This document shows, one piece after another, positions 45,275-55,759 of a stretch of DNA of 64,000 bases (position 1 is its first letter; each line of letters starts with the position of its first letter). Under the pieces are notes generated by a model that saw only the letters and a program-made list of their open reading frames with translations, did not search any database and had not been told where the DNA came from. The DNA lies in assembly GCF_002256285.1 (NCBI RefSeq), contig NZ_NKJE01000005.1:65246-129245 (forward strand), read 5' to 3'. The DNA is from Flavobacterium sp. BFFFF1 (GTDB taxonomy: Bacteria > Bacteroidota > Bacteroidia > Flavobacteriales > Flavobacteriaceae). A program made the translations under genes and the position numbers.

Positions 45275-47347
45275 TTAATTGATTGTTTCGCCATTGGCAA
45301 CTCCCGCTTCCTCCGGACTTACAAAAACAAGTTTCCCCTCGGAATTATTGGTCATAAGGATCATTCCCTGACTTTCTACACCCCGCAGGTTTCTCGGCGC
45401 AAGATTCGCAAGAACAGTAACTTTCTTTCCAATGATCTCTTCAGGGGAAAAACTTTCAGCGATGCCTGAGACTATTGTTCTTACGTCTATACCCGTATCA
45501 ATTTTCAACACCAGGAGTTTATTTGCTTTTGGCATTTTTTCAGCCTCGAGAATCGTGCCCACCCGCAAATCCATTTTAGAGAAATCTTCATATTGTATTA
45601 AATCTTTCTGGGGCTCCGCTTTTTTGTTTTCCGCCTTGTTGGCAGATTTCGTCGCTTCAAGCTTTTCAATTTGCCTTTGAATCTCTTCGTCTTCGATTTT
45701 TGCAAAAAGAAGTTCAGCTTCAAGTATTTGCGTGCCTGGGTGAAGGATTTGTTCGTCTTCCGAGACCGCTTCCCACGCATTTCCTTCGCTTATAACCGTT
45801 TGAAGGTTAAGCATCTTTTTAAGCTTATCCGATGTAAATGGTAAAAACGGCGCCGACAAAATGGACAACGCAGACGCAATCTGAAGCGCAACATACATCT
45901 GCGTTTTTACGCGCTCAGGATTTTCTTTCACCAACTTCCAGGGCTCTTCGTCCGCCAGATATTTATTGCCAAGCCGAGCGAGATTCATCATTTCGGTCAA
46001 AGCTTCACGGAAACGGTAGCGCTCGATAGAACTCGCAATAACGTCAGGATAGGCACGCATTTCGGTGAGCGTCTGAATATCAACTTCCGAAAAGTCGTTT
46101 GGGTCCGGTACAATGCCGTTGTAGTATTTATTTGTAAGCACCACCACACGGTTGATGAAATTTCCAAAAACCGCTACCAGTTCATTATTATTGCGTGCCT
46201 GAAAATCCTTCCACGTAAAATCATTGTCTTTGGTCTCTGGCGCATTGGATGTCAGCGCATAACGCAAAACATCCTGTTTGCCCGGAAAATCCTCTAGATA
46301 CTCGTGGAGCCAAACCGCCCAGTTTTTCGATGTTGATAATTTATTGCCTTCAAGGTTCAGGAACTCATTTGCCGGAACATTATCGGGAAGTATGAAACTC
46401 CCTTCTGCTTTCAGCATGGCGGGAAAAATGACACAATGGAAAACAATATTGTCTTTTCCGATAAAATGGACCAGCTTGGTATCCTCACTTTTCCAGTAAG
46501 GCTCCCAGTCTTTTCCTTCACGCTGCGCCCATTCTTTTGTGGAAGAAATATAGCCAATCGGCGCGTCAAACCAGACGTAAAGCACTTTGCCTTCAGCGCC
46601 GTCTACGGGCACCGGAATGCCCCAATCGAGGTCCCGCGTAACCGCGCGCGGCTTCAATCCGTCGTCAAGCCACGATTTTACCTGACCGATAACATTCGTT
46701 TTCCAATCCTTTGCATGATCAACAAGAATCCATTTGTTTAAGAAAGCATCATATTGATCCAACGGCAAAAACCAGTGCCTGGTTGATTTCATCACCGGAA
46801 CTGTCCCGGTAATCGTCGATTTCGGATTGATCAGATCGGTTGCATTCAATGATGACCCGCATCGCTCACATTGATCACCATAAGCTTCTTCATTGCCGCA
46901 CTTAGGACAAGTCCCAATTACAAAACGGTCCGCAAGGAATTGATTGGCCTGGGCATCATACAATTGCTCAGTCGTTTCTTCGATGAATTTGCCCTCTTCA
47001 TATAATTTTCTAAAAAAATCAGACGCCGTTTCATGATGGATTTTCGAAGAGGTACGGGAATAATTATCAAAGGAAATGCCAAAATCCAGAAACGATTTAC
47101 GGATAATGCTGTCGTATTTATCAATAACCTGCTGCGGTGTAATGCCTTCTTTTCGTGCCTTCATCGAAATCGCAACCCCATGCTCATCGCTGCCGCAAAT
47201 AAATGCGACATCGCGGCCCTGTAATCTCAGGTAACGGGAGTAAATATCTGAAGGGACGTAAACACCGGCGAGATGCCCAATATGTATGGGGCCGTTCGTA
47301 TAAGGCAAGGCGGCCGTAACCGTATATCTTTTTGGATTTTGCAACAT
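45275..47347 (-). CDS. metG: methionine-tRNA ligase with C-terminal tRNA-binding domain
   Basis: 690 residues. The class I signature HIGH is at 22-25, followed by the zinc knuckle CPKCG...CERCG (about 146-163). The KMSKS loop reads KLSTS (near 337). Residues of about 585-690 form an EMAP/Trbp-type OB domain ([20 protein letters not shown]) that binds tRNA and dimerises. The same strand continues with the HAD and CAT-like genes. The upstream region contains hairpin repeat copy 3. Confidence 0.96.
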   Translation of the reverse strand: MLQNPKRYTVTAALPYTNGPIHIGHLAGVYVPSDIYSRYLRLQGRDVAFICGSDEHGVAISMKARKEGITPQQVIDKYDSIIRKSFLDFGISFDNYSRTSSKIHHETASDFFRKLYEEGKFIEETTEQLYDAQANQFLADRFVIGTCPKCGNEEAYGDQCERCGSSLNATDLINPKSTITGTVPVMKSTRHWFLPLDQYDAFLNKWILVDHAKDWKTNVIGQVKSWLDDGLKPRAVTRDLDWGIPVPVDGAEGKVLYVWFDAPIGYISSTKEWAQREGKDWEPYWKSEDTKLVHFIGKDNIVFHCVIFPAMLKAEGSFILPDNVPANEFLNLEGNKLSTSKNWAVWLHEYLEDFPGKQDVLRYALTSNAPETKDNDFTWKDFQARNNNELVAVFGNFINRVVVLTNKYYNGIVPDPNDFSEVDIQTLTEMRAYPDVIASSIERYRFREALTEMMNLARLGNKYLADEEPWKLVKENPERVKTQMYVALQIASALSILSAPFLPFTSDKLKKMLNLQTVISEGNAWEAVSEDEQILHPGTQILEAELLFAKIEDEEIQRQIEKLEATKSANKAENKKAEPQKDLIQYEDFSKMDLRVGTILEAEKMPKANKLLVLKIDTGIDVRTIVSGIAESFSPEEIIGKKVTVLANLAPRNLRGVESQGMILMTNNSEGKLVFVSPEEAGVANGETIN

Positions 47348-47384
47348 GATTCAGTTTAATTGATTGCAAAAATAAGGATTTTTT

Positions 47385-47461
47385 GGAGCTGTTTCCTGCT
47401 GTCCGCTATATCTTTTTACCGCGAAAAGCGGATAAAAAGGATGCCGCTTCCATCAGGGCTA
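47385..47461 (+). repeat. Dispersed hairpin repeat, copy 3
   Basis: It runs GGAGCTGTTTCCTGCTGTCC, then GCTATATCTTTTTACCGC, the loop, GCGGATAAAAAGGATGCCGC, and ends CATCAGGGCTA. It matches copies 1 (reverse strand) and 2. It lies between divergent metG and ldcA. Confidence 0.85.
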
Positions 47462-47547
47462 TGCGGTCAGCCCAATGTCTCGTCCAGAGAAATGCGAATT
47501 CCAGTCCGGTTTTATACTTTGCGAGTTGATTCGCCGGACAATGCAAC

Positions 47548-47577
47548 TTTTCGTCCGGAAAATTATTGATACTTTTG
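47548..47577 (+). promoter_or_regulatory. Probable promoter of ldcA
   Basis: TTTT at 47548-47551 and TACTTTTG at 47570-47577, with 18 nt between. Transcription would start near 47584, about 13 nt before the ATG. Confidence 0.55.
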
Positions 47578-47596
47578 TATACCGTTTTACAATACT

Positions 47597-48571
47597 ATGA
47601 AAAAGCCAGGCCCGTTATTTTTACTAATCATATGCGGATTTTTCATCCACCAAAACATACAAGCACAAAGAAAAATGATGACACCCGAATTTTTAAAGAA
47701 AGGCGACACCGTGGGTATTTTAGCCACGGCGCGGAAAATCGAAATGGCCACATTACAGCCCGGGATCAAGCTGCTCGAAAGCTGGGGGCTGCATGTCGTC
47801 ATTGGAAAAACCATTGGAAAAGAAGACCACCAGCTCGCCGGCCCCGACTGGATTCGTGCCACTGACTTCCAGGAAATGCTGGACAACCCGTCGATTAAGG
47901 CGATATGGGCTGCGAAAGGCGGCTACGGCACAGTCCGCATTATTGACCGTATCGATTTCAGCAACTTTAAAAAGAAACCAAAATGGGTTGTCGGATTCAG
48001 CGATATGACCGTCCTGCATAGCCATATCAACAATATGGGTATAGAAACCATGCATGCGCTGATGGCGATGAACGTGAAAACGGCCACGCCGGAAGCAATT
48101 GAATCGCTGAGAAAAGCGTTATTTGGGGAAAAGCTGGAATATAAAATGACACACCATCCCTACAACAAAAACGGGAAGGCATCTGGCGAAATTGTCGGTG
48201 GAAATCTGTCGGTCTTGTATAGTATCCTAGGCTCAAAATCAGAAGTGGATTACAAAGGCAAAATCCTCTTTATCGAAGATCTTGACGAATACCTTTACCA
48301 TATCGACCGCATGATGATGAATCTCAAGAGAAACGGATATTTCGACGGTTTAAAAGCAGTTCTCATAGGAGGCATGACCGAGATGAATGACAACGATATT
48401 CCGTGGGGTAAAGATGCGCTGCAAATCATTCAGGATATTTTAAAAGATTACAAAATCCCGGTGATATTCAACTTCCCCGCGGGCCATATCAAGGATAACC
48501 GAGCGATGATTTTTGGGAAAACAGTTTCTGTAGACGTAAATGAAATTGGTTCCAAAGTAACTTTTGAATGA
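47597..48571 (+). CDS. ldcA: LD-carboxypeptidase (peptidase S66)
   Basis: 324 residues with a signal peptide (MKKPGPLFLLIICGFFIHQN, ending IQAQ), so periplasmic. The S66 signatures are AAKGGYGTVRIIDRID, GFSDMTVLH (nucleophile Ser near residue 135), the catalytic Glu in FIEDLDEYLYHIDRM and His in NFPAGHIKDN. It removes the terminal D-Ala from murein tetrapeptides during peptidoglycan recycling. It is followed three bases later by yraN. Confidence 0.9.
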   Translation: MKKPGPLFLLIICGFFIHQNIQAQRKMMTPEFLKKGDTVGILATARKIEMATLQPGIKLLESWGLHVVIGKTIGKEDHQLAGPDWIRATDFQEMLDNPSIKAIWAAKGGYGTVRIIDRIDFSNFKKKPKWVVGFSDMTVLHSHINNMGIETMHALMAMNVKTATPEAIESLRKALFGEKLEYKMTHHPYNKNGKASGEIVGGNLSVLYSILGSKSEVDYKGKILFIEDLDEYLYHIDRMMMNLKRNGYFDGLKAVLIGGMTEMNDNDIPWGKDALQIIQDILKDYKIPVIFNFPAGHIKDNRAMIFGKTVSVDVNEIGSKVTFE

Positions 48572-48574
48572 GAC

Positions 48575-48934
48575 ATGGCAAGTCATAATGAGCTTGGGAA
48601 AGAAGGGGAAGCACAGGCCGTTGGATTTTTACAATCAAACGGTTACCAAATTCTGGAAACCAATTGGACTTTTGGAAAAGCCGAAATTGATATCATTGCG
48701 CTAAAAAACGGCACACTTGCGGTCGTTGAAGTTAAAACCCGCTCATCACTTGATTTTGGCCTTCCGCAGGAATTTGTAAAAGCAAAAAAAATCCAATTGC
48801 TCGTAAAAGCAGTTAATGAATATGTCGAAAGTAACAATATTAACGCCGAAGTACGTTTCGACATCATCGCCATTCACGCCGTAAACAACACCTTTGTAAT
48901 GGAGCATTTGGAAGACGCATTCTACCATTTTTAG
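48575..48934 (+). CDS. YraN/UPF0102 family putative endonuclease
   Basis: 119 residues starting MASHNELGKEGEAQAVGFLQ. The PD-(D/E)XK core reads GKAEIDIIALKNGTLAVVEV followed by KTR (Asp, then Glu-x-Lys). The family is related to Holliday-junction resolvase folds, but its role is uncertain. Its start lies 3 bp after the ldcA stop, so they are probably co-transcribed. Confidence 0.9.
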   Translation: MASHNELGKEGEAQAVGFLQSNGYQILETNWTFGKAEIDIIALKNGTLAVVEVKTRSSLDFGLPQEFVKAKKIQLLVKAVNEYVESNNINAEVRFDIIAIHAVNNTFVMEHLEDAFYHF

Positions 48935-49002
48935 CATGTTATATTTGTAACAAATTGTTTTTTAATTGTATGTTTGCAGACAACAACACTACTTTAAAAT
49001 CT

Positions 49003-49662
49003 ATGAAAACAATTTCTGCTGTGGTCGAAAACTACATCAAGACCAAGCCATTTCTGCTCAGCGCGCTGTCGCAGGGAATCATTAACCTGACATCATTGTC
49101 AAGAAATATGCTCCCTGAACTGCAGATTGAACTCGGAAAGGACGTGAAACAAGGAGCTATCGTAATGGCACTTAAAAGACTTTCGGAAGACCTTGATTTC
49201 AGATTGAACCACAAAATTGTAAAGGTCCTGAAAAATCTTGGGGAAATTACCGTCCGGTCTTCGTTGTCTGATTTTACCTTTGCCGTTTCGGATACTATTT
49301 TAAACAAACAAGCTGAGCTGATTTCGGAAATCAACAACTATTCCGACATATTTTACACGTCTTCGAGAGGTGTCAGCGAAACCAATATCGTAGTGAGTGA
49401 CAGTGTCAGCCACCTTGTAGACAAACATTTTGCAGGTGAAAAATTGCTGCATAAATTCGAAAATCTGGCCTCTATAACAATCAAATTACCGAAAGATAAC
49501 GTATCTACTCCTGGAGTCTACTATTTTATTTTCCAACGGCTTGCGTGGGAAGGAATCATTATCAATGAAGTGATTTCTACGTCCTATGAATTTACGGTTT
49601 TGGTCAGCGAAGATGATGTTGATATCGCTTTTAAGGTAATTAAAGACCTGAAAACTTTGTAA
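49003..49662 (+). CDS. Conserved protein with a C-terminal ACT-like domain
   Basis: 219 residues from MKTISAVVENYIKTKPFLLS; an alternative start at 48970 would add 11 residues. The N-terminal half looks like a winged-helix DNA-binding region (LSQGIINLTSLSRNMLPELQ, QGAIVMALKRLSEDL). The C-terminal half resembles a pair of ACT-like subdomains (VSDSVSHLVDKHF; ASITIKLPKDNVSTPGVYYF). It may be a ligand-sensing regulator. No close match recognised. Confidence 0.65.
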   Translation: MKTISAVVENYIKTKPFLLSALSQGIINLTSLSRNMLPELQIELGKDVKQGAIVMALKRLSEDLDFRLNHKIVKVLKNLGEITVRSSLSDFTFAVSDTILNKQAELISEINNYSDIFYTSSRGVSETNIVVSDSVSHLVDKHFAGEKLLHKFENLASITIKLPKDNVSTPGVYYFIFQRLAWEGIIINEVISTSYEFTVLVSEDDVDIAFKVIKDLKTL

Positions 49663-49688
49663 ATCAAAAATTTAACAATTTTATATAT

Positions 49689-49696
49689 TATATTTG
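49689..49696 (+). promoter_or_regulatory. -7 element of the protease gene
   Basis: TATATTTG, 23 nt upstream of the protease ATG. No good -33 element is at the usual distance. Confidence 0.4.
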
Positions 49697-49719
49697 ACTT
49701 CTTTAATTTTTAAAATACT

Positions 49720-51543
49720 ATGAAAAAAATTATCCTTTTAACAGCATTCCTTTTTTCTATAAGCTTTCAGGCACAGAAGGCCGTAGTAAAAGATGTTGAA
49801 AAGTTGATTGCTAAAAAAGCAGTCTTCAAAAGTATTCAGGTTTTAACGCCTGTAACCACAATTGATAAAAGTCGTGAAAACATCGTTAAAGATGCCGCAT
49901 ATGCTAAAATCAATATGGCGTCAGTAAACGATGTCGTGTCACAGAAATACCCAACAATTGAAGTTTCAGTGCCATACCACAATGAGAATATTACAGTGCA
50001 GCTTTATCGTGTAGAGGTTTTGGCAGAGGGCTTTCACCTTGATACGGATAAAGGGAAGAATGTCGATTATACGCCTGGGGTGTATTACCGCGGAATGGTG
50101 AAGGATGACGAAAATTCAATCGCTTCATTCAGTTTCTACAACGGCCAGATTAGTGCAATCATATCCAATCAGGCGCTCAGTAATTTAGTTATTGGAAAGC
50201 TTAAACAAGCTGGAAATGTGGACAACTACATCCTATATGAAGATCAAAATATGCAGGTAAGCCAGGATTTTGACTGTCATACAGATGACAAAAACATCAA
50301 GGGCAATCTTGATACACACCGTAATGAAGCCGCGACACCGCAAACATTTAAGTGTGTTTCGATGTATTATGAGCTGGACTATAACATGTATCAGGCTAAT
50401 GGAAATAACATATACGCCAACGCTGATTGGCTCATTGCAATGTTTAACAATGTCCAGACGCTTTATGCAAATGAAACCGTTAACATCGCCTTGAAATCGG
50501 TTTTTATGTGGACTGCGCCGGACCCGTACAGTGGGGGAAGCTCTTCTGATTATCGCGACCAGTTCGGAACCCTGCATGGAAATTTTGATGGTGACGTAGG
50601 CCAGTTAATGGGCGTTGACCCTGGAGGACTTGGAGGCGTGGCAGCAGGTATTGGGGGAATCTGTACCAATTCTAACTATAGCTACGCAGATATTGACCCA
50701 TACTACAATGACGTACCGACCTATTCTTGGACTGTTCAGGTTTCTACTCACGAAAACGGACACGTCTTTGGCGCAAGGCATACGCACGCCTGTGTCTGGA
50801 ATGGCAATAACACGTGTATTGACGGTTGCGCGGGTTATGCAGAGGGAGACTGCGCCGTAGGGCCTATTCCATCTGCATCTGCAAAAGGAACGATTATGAG
50901 TTACTGCCACCTCGTTTCAGGGGTTGGAATTTCATTTAATAATGGATTTGGGCCTCAAGTGTCTGACGCTGTGGTGAGTTTCGTAAATAATTCATCCTGT
51001 CTCAGCACAACCTGTTTTGAAGCGTGTATAAATCGTGTCAGCAATGTGATGGTTTCCCCAACTTCAACTACTTCTGTTTCGGTTACCTGGTCAGATACAA
51101 ATGGCGCTGACCAATGGGAAGTATCTGTAACCGAAGCAAGCAGCGAATTTGAATTGTCCGAGATCGTCAATACAATGACGTATACTGCGATCGACTTGAT
51201 ACCCAATGCGCAGTACCGTGTGAAAGTAAGGCCAGTCTGTTCAGAATACTTGTATACCACTTTTTCAGAGAAGCTATTTACAATGGGTAACCTTGGCGTG
51301 ATTGACAATACAACAATTGATTTTGCATTCTATCCAAACCCAACTAAAGACGTTGTAAACATCAGTGCTAAAACCACTATTGATGAGGTAATGGTTTACA
51401 ATATTGAAGGCAGGCTGCTTTACAGCAAAAAAGTGAATGCTGTGGATACCACAGTAGATATCTCATCATTTGCCGCTGGGACCTATTTCTTCAAAATGAA
51501 ATCTCAGGATAAGGAAGCCAATTTCAAAGTGTTGAAAATGTAA
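49720..51543 (+). CDS. Secreted reprolysin-like metalloprotease with T9SS type A signal
   Basis: 607 residues: signal peptide (MKKIILLTAFLFSISFQAQ), a propeptide (about 20-195), then a metzincin catalytic domain with HENGHVFGARHTH (HExxHxxGxxH, near residue 344) and a Met-turn in TIMSYCH. An FnIII domain (about 440-515) and a type A T9SS sorting domain (FAFYPNPTKDVVNIS to the C-terminal FKVLKM) follow. The product should cross the outer membrane through the T9SS and degrade proteins outside the cell. A bidirectional terminator follows. Confidence 0.92.
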   Translation: MKKIILLTAFLFSISFQAQKAVVKDVEKLIAKKAVFKSIQVLTPVTTIDKSRENIVKDAAYAKINMASVNDVVSQKYPTIEVSVPYHNENITVQLYRVEVLAEGFHLDTDKGKNVDYTPGVYYRGMVKDDENSIASFSFYNGQISAIISNQALSNLVIGKLKQAGNVDNYILYEDQNMQVSQDFDCHTDDKNIKGNLDTHRNEAATPQTFKCVSMYYELDYNMYQANGNNIYANADWLIAMFNNVQTLYANETVNIALKSVFMWTAPDPYSGGSSSDYRDQFGTLHGNFDGDVGQLMGVDPGGLGGVAAGIGGICTNSNYSYADIDPYYNDVPTYSWTVQVSTHENGHVFGARHTHACVWNGNNTCIDGCAGYAEGDCAVGPIPSASAKGTIMSYCHLVSGVGISFNNGFGPQVSDAVVSFVNNSSCLSTTCFEACINRVSNVMVSPTSTTSVSVTWSDTNGADQWEVSVTEASSEFELSEIVNTMTYTAIDLIPNAQYRVKVRPVCSEYLYTTFSEKLFTMGNLGVIDNTTIDFAFYPNPTKDVVNISAKTTIDEVMVYNIEGRLLYSKKVNAVDTTVDISSFAAGTYFFKMKSQDKEANFKVLKM

Positions 51544-51566
51544 TTAAATTCAACTGTATATATTTA

Positions 51567-51599
51567 AAAAGCCGTTTCACATGAAACGGCTTTTTTTTG
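51567..51599. terminator. Bidirectional terminator between protease gene and mfd
   Basis: AAGCCGTTTCA (51569-51579) pairs with the complementary arm ending 51592. T runs lie on both strands. Confidence 0.9.
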
Positions 51600-51656
51600 G
51601 TTTATAAGGAACAGTATGCTACTGTTTAAAAAAATATAGTTTGTAAACGGACTTCT

Positions 51657-54600
51657 TTAAACCATCTCCAACAACTGCAATGCTTTTGCAATCGATTTAA
51701 CCTGTTCAAATGTCAGCAATAGCCTTAATCCGTTTGGCGTCTGTTTTTCTTTCATACGGCAAAGCGCGGGCTCTTTTTGCACAAACTGCAGTACTTTTCT
51801 AAACTGGGCAGAAACATAGTAATCCGATTGTTGGTCGGAAACAAAATAACAAATCATCTTCCCTTGTTTCATCACCAGCTTTTCAATACCGATTTTTGTA
51901 GCAATCCATTTCAGGCGGATGCTGTTCAATAGTGCTTTTGCCGGCTTGGGCAAAGGACCAAATCGGTCGATTAGTTTTTGTTCATAAGCCATCAGGGTGT
52001 CATCATCCTTGATCAGGCTCAGCTCGTTGTACAGGTTCAGCCGCTCTGAAATGTTGTTGATATAATCGTCCGGGAACAACAGCTCGAAGTCGGTATCAAT
52101 CTGGATTTCCTTTACATATTCTTTTTCGAGGTCGCTTTCCTCATCGGCATATAAATCCTTGAACTCATTTTCCTTCAACTCCTCAATCGCCTCGTTCATG
52201 ATTTTCTGGTATGTCTCAAAGCCAATTTCGTTGATGAAGCCGCTTTGCTCGCCCCCCAATAAATCACCAGCACCACGGATTTCGAGGTCTTTCATCGCAA
52301 TGCTGAATCCACTACCCAATTCACTAAATTGCTCCAATGCCTGGATTCTTTTTCTGGCATCATCAGTCATTGCCGAATACGGTGGGCAGATGAAGTAACA
52401 GAACGCTTTCTTATTGCTTCGTCCCACCCGGCCACGCATTTGGTGTAAATCCGATAGCCCGAAGTTATTGGCATTGTTGATGAAAATCGTATTGGCATTC
52501 GGTACGTCAAGTCCGCTTTCAATAATCGTAGTGGCTACCAAAACGTCAAACTCCCCATTCATAAAGGCCAGCATCAGCTCTTCCAGTTTTTTTCCATCCA
52601 TCTGGCCATGGCCAATACCGACCCTGGCATTGGGCACGAGGCGTTGGATCATCCCGGCCACTTCCCGGATGTTTTCGATTCGGTTATTGATAAAAAACAC
52701 CTGGCCGTTTCGCTGGATTTCATAGGAAATGGCATCCCGGATCAACTCTTCGTTGAATCCTACCACGTTGGTCTCAATTGGATACCGGTTGGGTGGCGGG
52801 GTGGTAATCACCGATAAATCCCTTGCGGCCATTAGAGAAAACTGCAATGTACGCGGAATAGGCGTTGCCGTTAATGTCAGCGTATCTACGTTGGCGGAAA
52901 TGGTTTTCAGTTTGTCCTTTACATTCACGCCGAACTTCTGCTCTTCGTCAATGACCAATAAGCCTAAATCCTTGAATTTTACATTTTTGTTCACCAACTG
53001 GTGCGTCCCGATGACGATATCAAGCCTGCCTTCAGCAAGGTCCTTCAGGGTCTCGGATTTTTGTTTTGCGGTCCTGAATCGGTTTAGGTAACCTATGGTC
53101 ACCGGCATGTCTTTCAAACGCTCAGAGAAAGTTCGGAAATGTTGGTAGGCCAAAATCGTCGTAGGTACTAAGATCGCTACCTGTTTTCCGTTGTCTACCG
53201 CCTTAAATGCAGCCCGGATGGCGACTTCTGTCTTCCCGAATCCTACGTCACCACACACCAGGCGGTCCATTGGGCGATCGCTCTCCATATCCGCTTTTAC
53301 ATCCTGCGTGGCTTTCGTCTGGTCTGGCGTGTCTTCATAAATAAAAGAGCTCTCCAGCTCCAATTGCATGTAACTGTCCGGATTGTACCGAAATCCCTTT
53401 TCCAGCCTCCTTTTTGCATACAACTGGATGAGGTTAAAGGCAATGTGCTTGACGCGGGCCTTCGTTTTTTGCTTTAAAAGCTTCCAGGCATTGGAGCCTA
53501 GCTTGTATATCTTGGGCGGAGCGCCGTCTTTGCCGTTGTATTTGGCAATCTTATACAATGAATGGATGCTCACATACACAATGTCGTTGTCGGCATAGAC
53601 GAGCTTGATGGCTTCCTGTGTCTTGCCCTCGACCTGAATTTTCTGAAGGCCGCCGAATTTCCCGATACCATGGTCGATATGCGTCACATAATCCCCTACT
53701 GAAAGTGTGGTAAGTTCCTTTAGCGTAATGGTCTGTTTTTTGGAATAGCCGTTTTTAATGCTGAACTTATGGTAACGTTCAAAAATCTGGTGGTCCGTGT
53801 AACACGCTATCTTATTCTCTTCATCGATAAAGCCTTGGTACAAAGGCATTACGATGGTTTCATATTGTTTCCTAAGGTCCTCAGAATTGGTTTCGTCGAG
53901 GCTCTCAAAAATATCGTGGAAGCGCTTGGCCTGCTGCTCATTGGAACAGAAAAGGTAGTTTTTTATGCCATTAAAATGGTTGTCGCTGAGGTTGTTCAGC
54001 AGCAAATCGAATTGCTTGTTAAATGATGGTTGGGGGCGGCCATGGAATTCAAATACCCTGTCGGTTTTAAATACCGCTTTTGAACCCGTTTCGATTACCG
54101 TAAAAAGCAAAGCTTTTTTCAGGAAAGCGGCCTGGTCGATAAACAGTTTCTCAGGACTGGCATGTTTAATCTCTGTGTTGAGTTTCCCAAAGGCTTCGCC
54201 GGCTTTCTCGTATAGTTTGTCCAGCTTGTAGCCCAATCCTTCCGTGTTTGAGAAGAACAGCACCGATTTTGGGCTGATGTAATCAAGGAAACTTTCCCTG
54301 TTTTCCCGGAAAAACTTGTTTTCCATATTGGGGATGATCGTGATTTTCTTCTGCCGTTCAATCGACAGTTGTGTTTCCACGTCAAAGCTCCGGATGCTTT
54401 CCACCTCATTGCCGAAAAATTCAATGCGGTACGGATTGTCATTGGAAAAAGAGAATACATCGATAATACCGCCGCGCACAGAAAATTCTCCCGGCTCTGA
54501 AATAAAATCCACACGTTTAAACTCATATTCGAACAACACTTCATTGATAAAATCAATTGAAATTTTATCGCCGAGCGCAATTTTCAGGGTGTTCTTATCC

Positions 54601-55013
54601 AGTTCCTTTTTCGTGACCACTTTTTCAAACAGCGCTTCGGGATACGTGACAATAATCCCAGGTTTTTTCCGCGAATTGATTCGGTTCATCACTTCAGCGC
54701 GCAACAGGATATTGGCGTTGTCGGTTTCCTCAATCTGGTAAGGGCTGCGGTACGAGCCGGGATAGAATAGGACATCGTCGGCATTGATCATCTGCTCCAG
54801 GTCGTTCAGGAAATAGGCTGCCTGTTCCTTGTCATCGAGCACCAATAAAAAGGAGTGTTCTGATTCCCGGAACAACGCATTTACAATAAACGAATATTGC
54901 GAGCCCGCAAGGCCTTTCAAATGCAGTTTCTGGTCGCCCAACTGCATTCTGGCGGCAATCTGGTTCGTCTTTTCGGAATGGTCAAACTTATTAAACAGGG
55001 CCGTTTTACTCAA
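51657..55013 (-). CDS. mfd: transcription-repair coupling factor
   Basis: 1118 residues. The N-terminal UvrB-like domain has VITYPEALFEKVVTK-type segments, followed by the RNA polymerase-interacting domain (GDYVTHIDHGIGKFGGLQKI). The helicase motor has Walker A VCGDVGFGKTEVAIRAAF (near residue 590), DEEQKFGV (near 690), TATPIPRTLQFSL and a RecG-like region with QMRGRVGRS. A TRCF domain closes the protein. It releases stalled RNA polymerase and recruits excision repair. It is followed on the same strand by a lipoprotein gene that lies upstream (55025-55606). Confidence 0.97.
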   Translation of the reverse strand: MSKTALFNKFDHSEKTNQIAARMQLGDQKLHLKGLAGSQYSFIVNALFRESEHSFLLVLDDKEQAAYFLNDLEQMINADDVLFYPGSYRSPYQIEETDNANILLRAEVMNRINSRKKPGIIVTYPEALFEKVVTKKELDKNTLKIALGDKISIDFINEVLFEYEFKRVDFISEPGEFSVRGGIIDVFSFSNDNPYRIEFFGNEVESIRSFDVETQLSIERQKKITIIPNMENKFFRENRESFLDYISPKSVLFFSNTEGLGYKLDKLYEKAGEAFGKLNTEIKHASPEKLFIDQAAFLKKALLFTVIETGSKAVFKTDRVFEFHGRPQPSFNKQFDLLLNNLSDNHFNGIKNYLFCSNEQQAKRFHDIFESLDETNSEDLRKQYETIVMPLYQGFIDEENKIACYTDHQIFERYHKFSIKNGYSKKQTITLKELTTLSVGDYVTHIDHGIGKFGGLQKIQVEGKTQEAIKLVYADNDIVYVSIHSLYKIAKYNGKDGAPPKIYKLGSNAWKLLKQKTKARVKHIAFNLIQLYAKRRLEKGFRYNPDSYMQLELESSFIYEDTPDQTKATQDVKADMESDRPMDRLVCGDVGFGKTEVAIRAAFKAVDNGKQVAILVPTTILAYQHFRTFSERLKDMPVTIGYLNRFRTAKQKSETLKDLAEGRLDIVIGTHQLVNKNVKFKDLGLLVIDEEQKFGVNVKDKLKTISANVDTLTLTATPIPRTLQFSLMAARDLSVITTPPPNRYPIETNVVGFNEELIRDAISYEIQRNGQVFFINNRIENIREVAGMIQRLVPNARVGIGHGQMDGKKLEELMLAFMNGEFDVLVATTIIESGLDVPNANTIFINNANNFGLSDLHQMRGRVGRSNKKAFCYFICPPYSAMTDDARKRIQALEQFSELGSGFSIAMKDLEIRGAGDLLGGEQSGFINEIGFETYQKIMNEAIEELKENEFKDLYADEESDLEKEYVKEIQIDTDFELLFPDDYINNISERLNLYNELSLIKDDDTLMAYEQKLIDRFGPLPKPAKALLNSIRLKWIATKIGIEKLVMKQGKMICYFVSDQQSDYYVSAQFRKVLQFVQKEPALCRMKEKQTPNGLRLLLTFEQVKSIAKALQLLEMV

Positions 55014-55024
55014 TCTGGCTTCTT

Positions 55025-55606
55025 TTATTTCATGGGTTTATTGGGGATTGCCCTTGTGGTGTCCAGCATCCGTATCATGTCTGATTCGCCCTGTTCCACC
55101 GGAATGTTGTCTTTGGCAACCAATTCCTCCATTTGTAATTTAAGTGAAAATAATGTCGCGTTGATGTCTGAAATGCACATTACCACCTTTTGCTGCGGAA
55201 TGTCATCAAGGCTGATGTATAGGTCCAATGAACGCACTTTTGTCGTCAGTGCAGCAATCCGGCTTTTGATTTCCGGCTGCGAAAATTTAATTGGGATATT
55301 GTTGTTTAAATCGTTCACGCGTGTTGATAGTTCCTTTGCCTTTTTCTGGAATGCGGCAATGGAGCTCTTTGGCTTTTGGCGCAATTCGGTAAGAAATAAA
55401 CGCCATTCTCCCCAATTTCCTGCGATAGCCTGGGTTTGGGCGTTGATGGGCTGGTCTGCAAAGTTCCAGGAGCGCTCAATGACGTTAAATACTGCTTCCT
55501 TCTTTTTGATGTCTCTTTGTTGTTCCGCGACGCGTTTTACCGTGTCCTCCTGGCAGGAAGACAGCAGCATCGCGAAAACGCTTAAGATCAGCAGGGTTTT
55601 TCTCAT
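55025..55606 (-). CDS. Lipoprotein of unknown function, upstream of mfd
   Basis: 193 residues with a lipoprotein signal (MRKTLLILSVFAMLLSSCQE, lipobox LSSC). The body is largely helical and may form a coiled coil (EQQRDIKKKEAVFNVIERSW; KKAKELSTRVNDLNNNIPIK). No domain recognised. The stop is 11 nt before the mfd start, so they are probably co-transcribed, but a functional link to repair is not apparent. Confidence 0.72.
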   Translation of the reverse strand: MRKTLLILSVFAMLLSSCQEDTVKRVAEQQRDIKKKEAVFNVIERSWNFADQPINAQTQAIAGNWGEWRLFLTELRQKPKSSIAAFQKKAKELSTRVNDLNNNIPIKFSQPEIKSRIAALTTKVRSLDLYISLDDIPQQKVVMCISDINATLFSLKLQMEELVAKDNIPVEQGESDMIRMLDTTRAIPNKPMK

Positions 55607-55731
55607 TTTTAGGAATTGAAGCGCAAAGTTACTCTTTAGTTCTAAAAGAGCGTAAATGGCCCGGTAAATTTAAAGAATTTTTAGCGTAAAAAATCTGTTT
55701 CAATATGTAATGCTCCCGCAGGTGAAAATCT

Positions 55732-55739
55732 TATATTTG
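55732..55739 (+). promoter_or_regulatory. -7 element of tdh
   Basis: TATATTTG, 20 nt before the ATG. It supports the start at 55760, because an upstream in-frame GTG at 55739 would lie inside the promoter. Confidence 0.45.
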
Positions 55740-55759
55740 TGTCAGTAAACAACAACAAC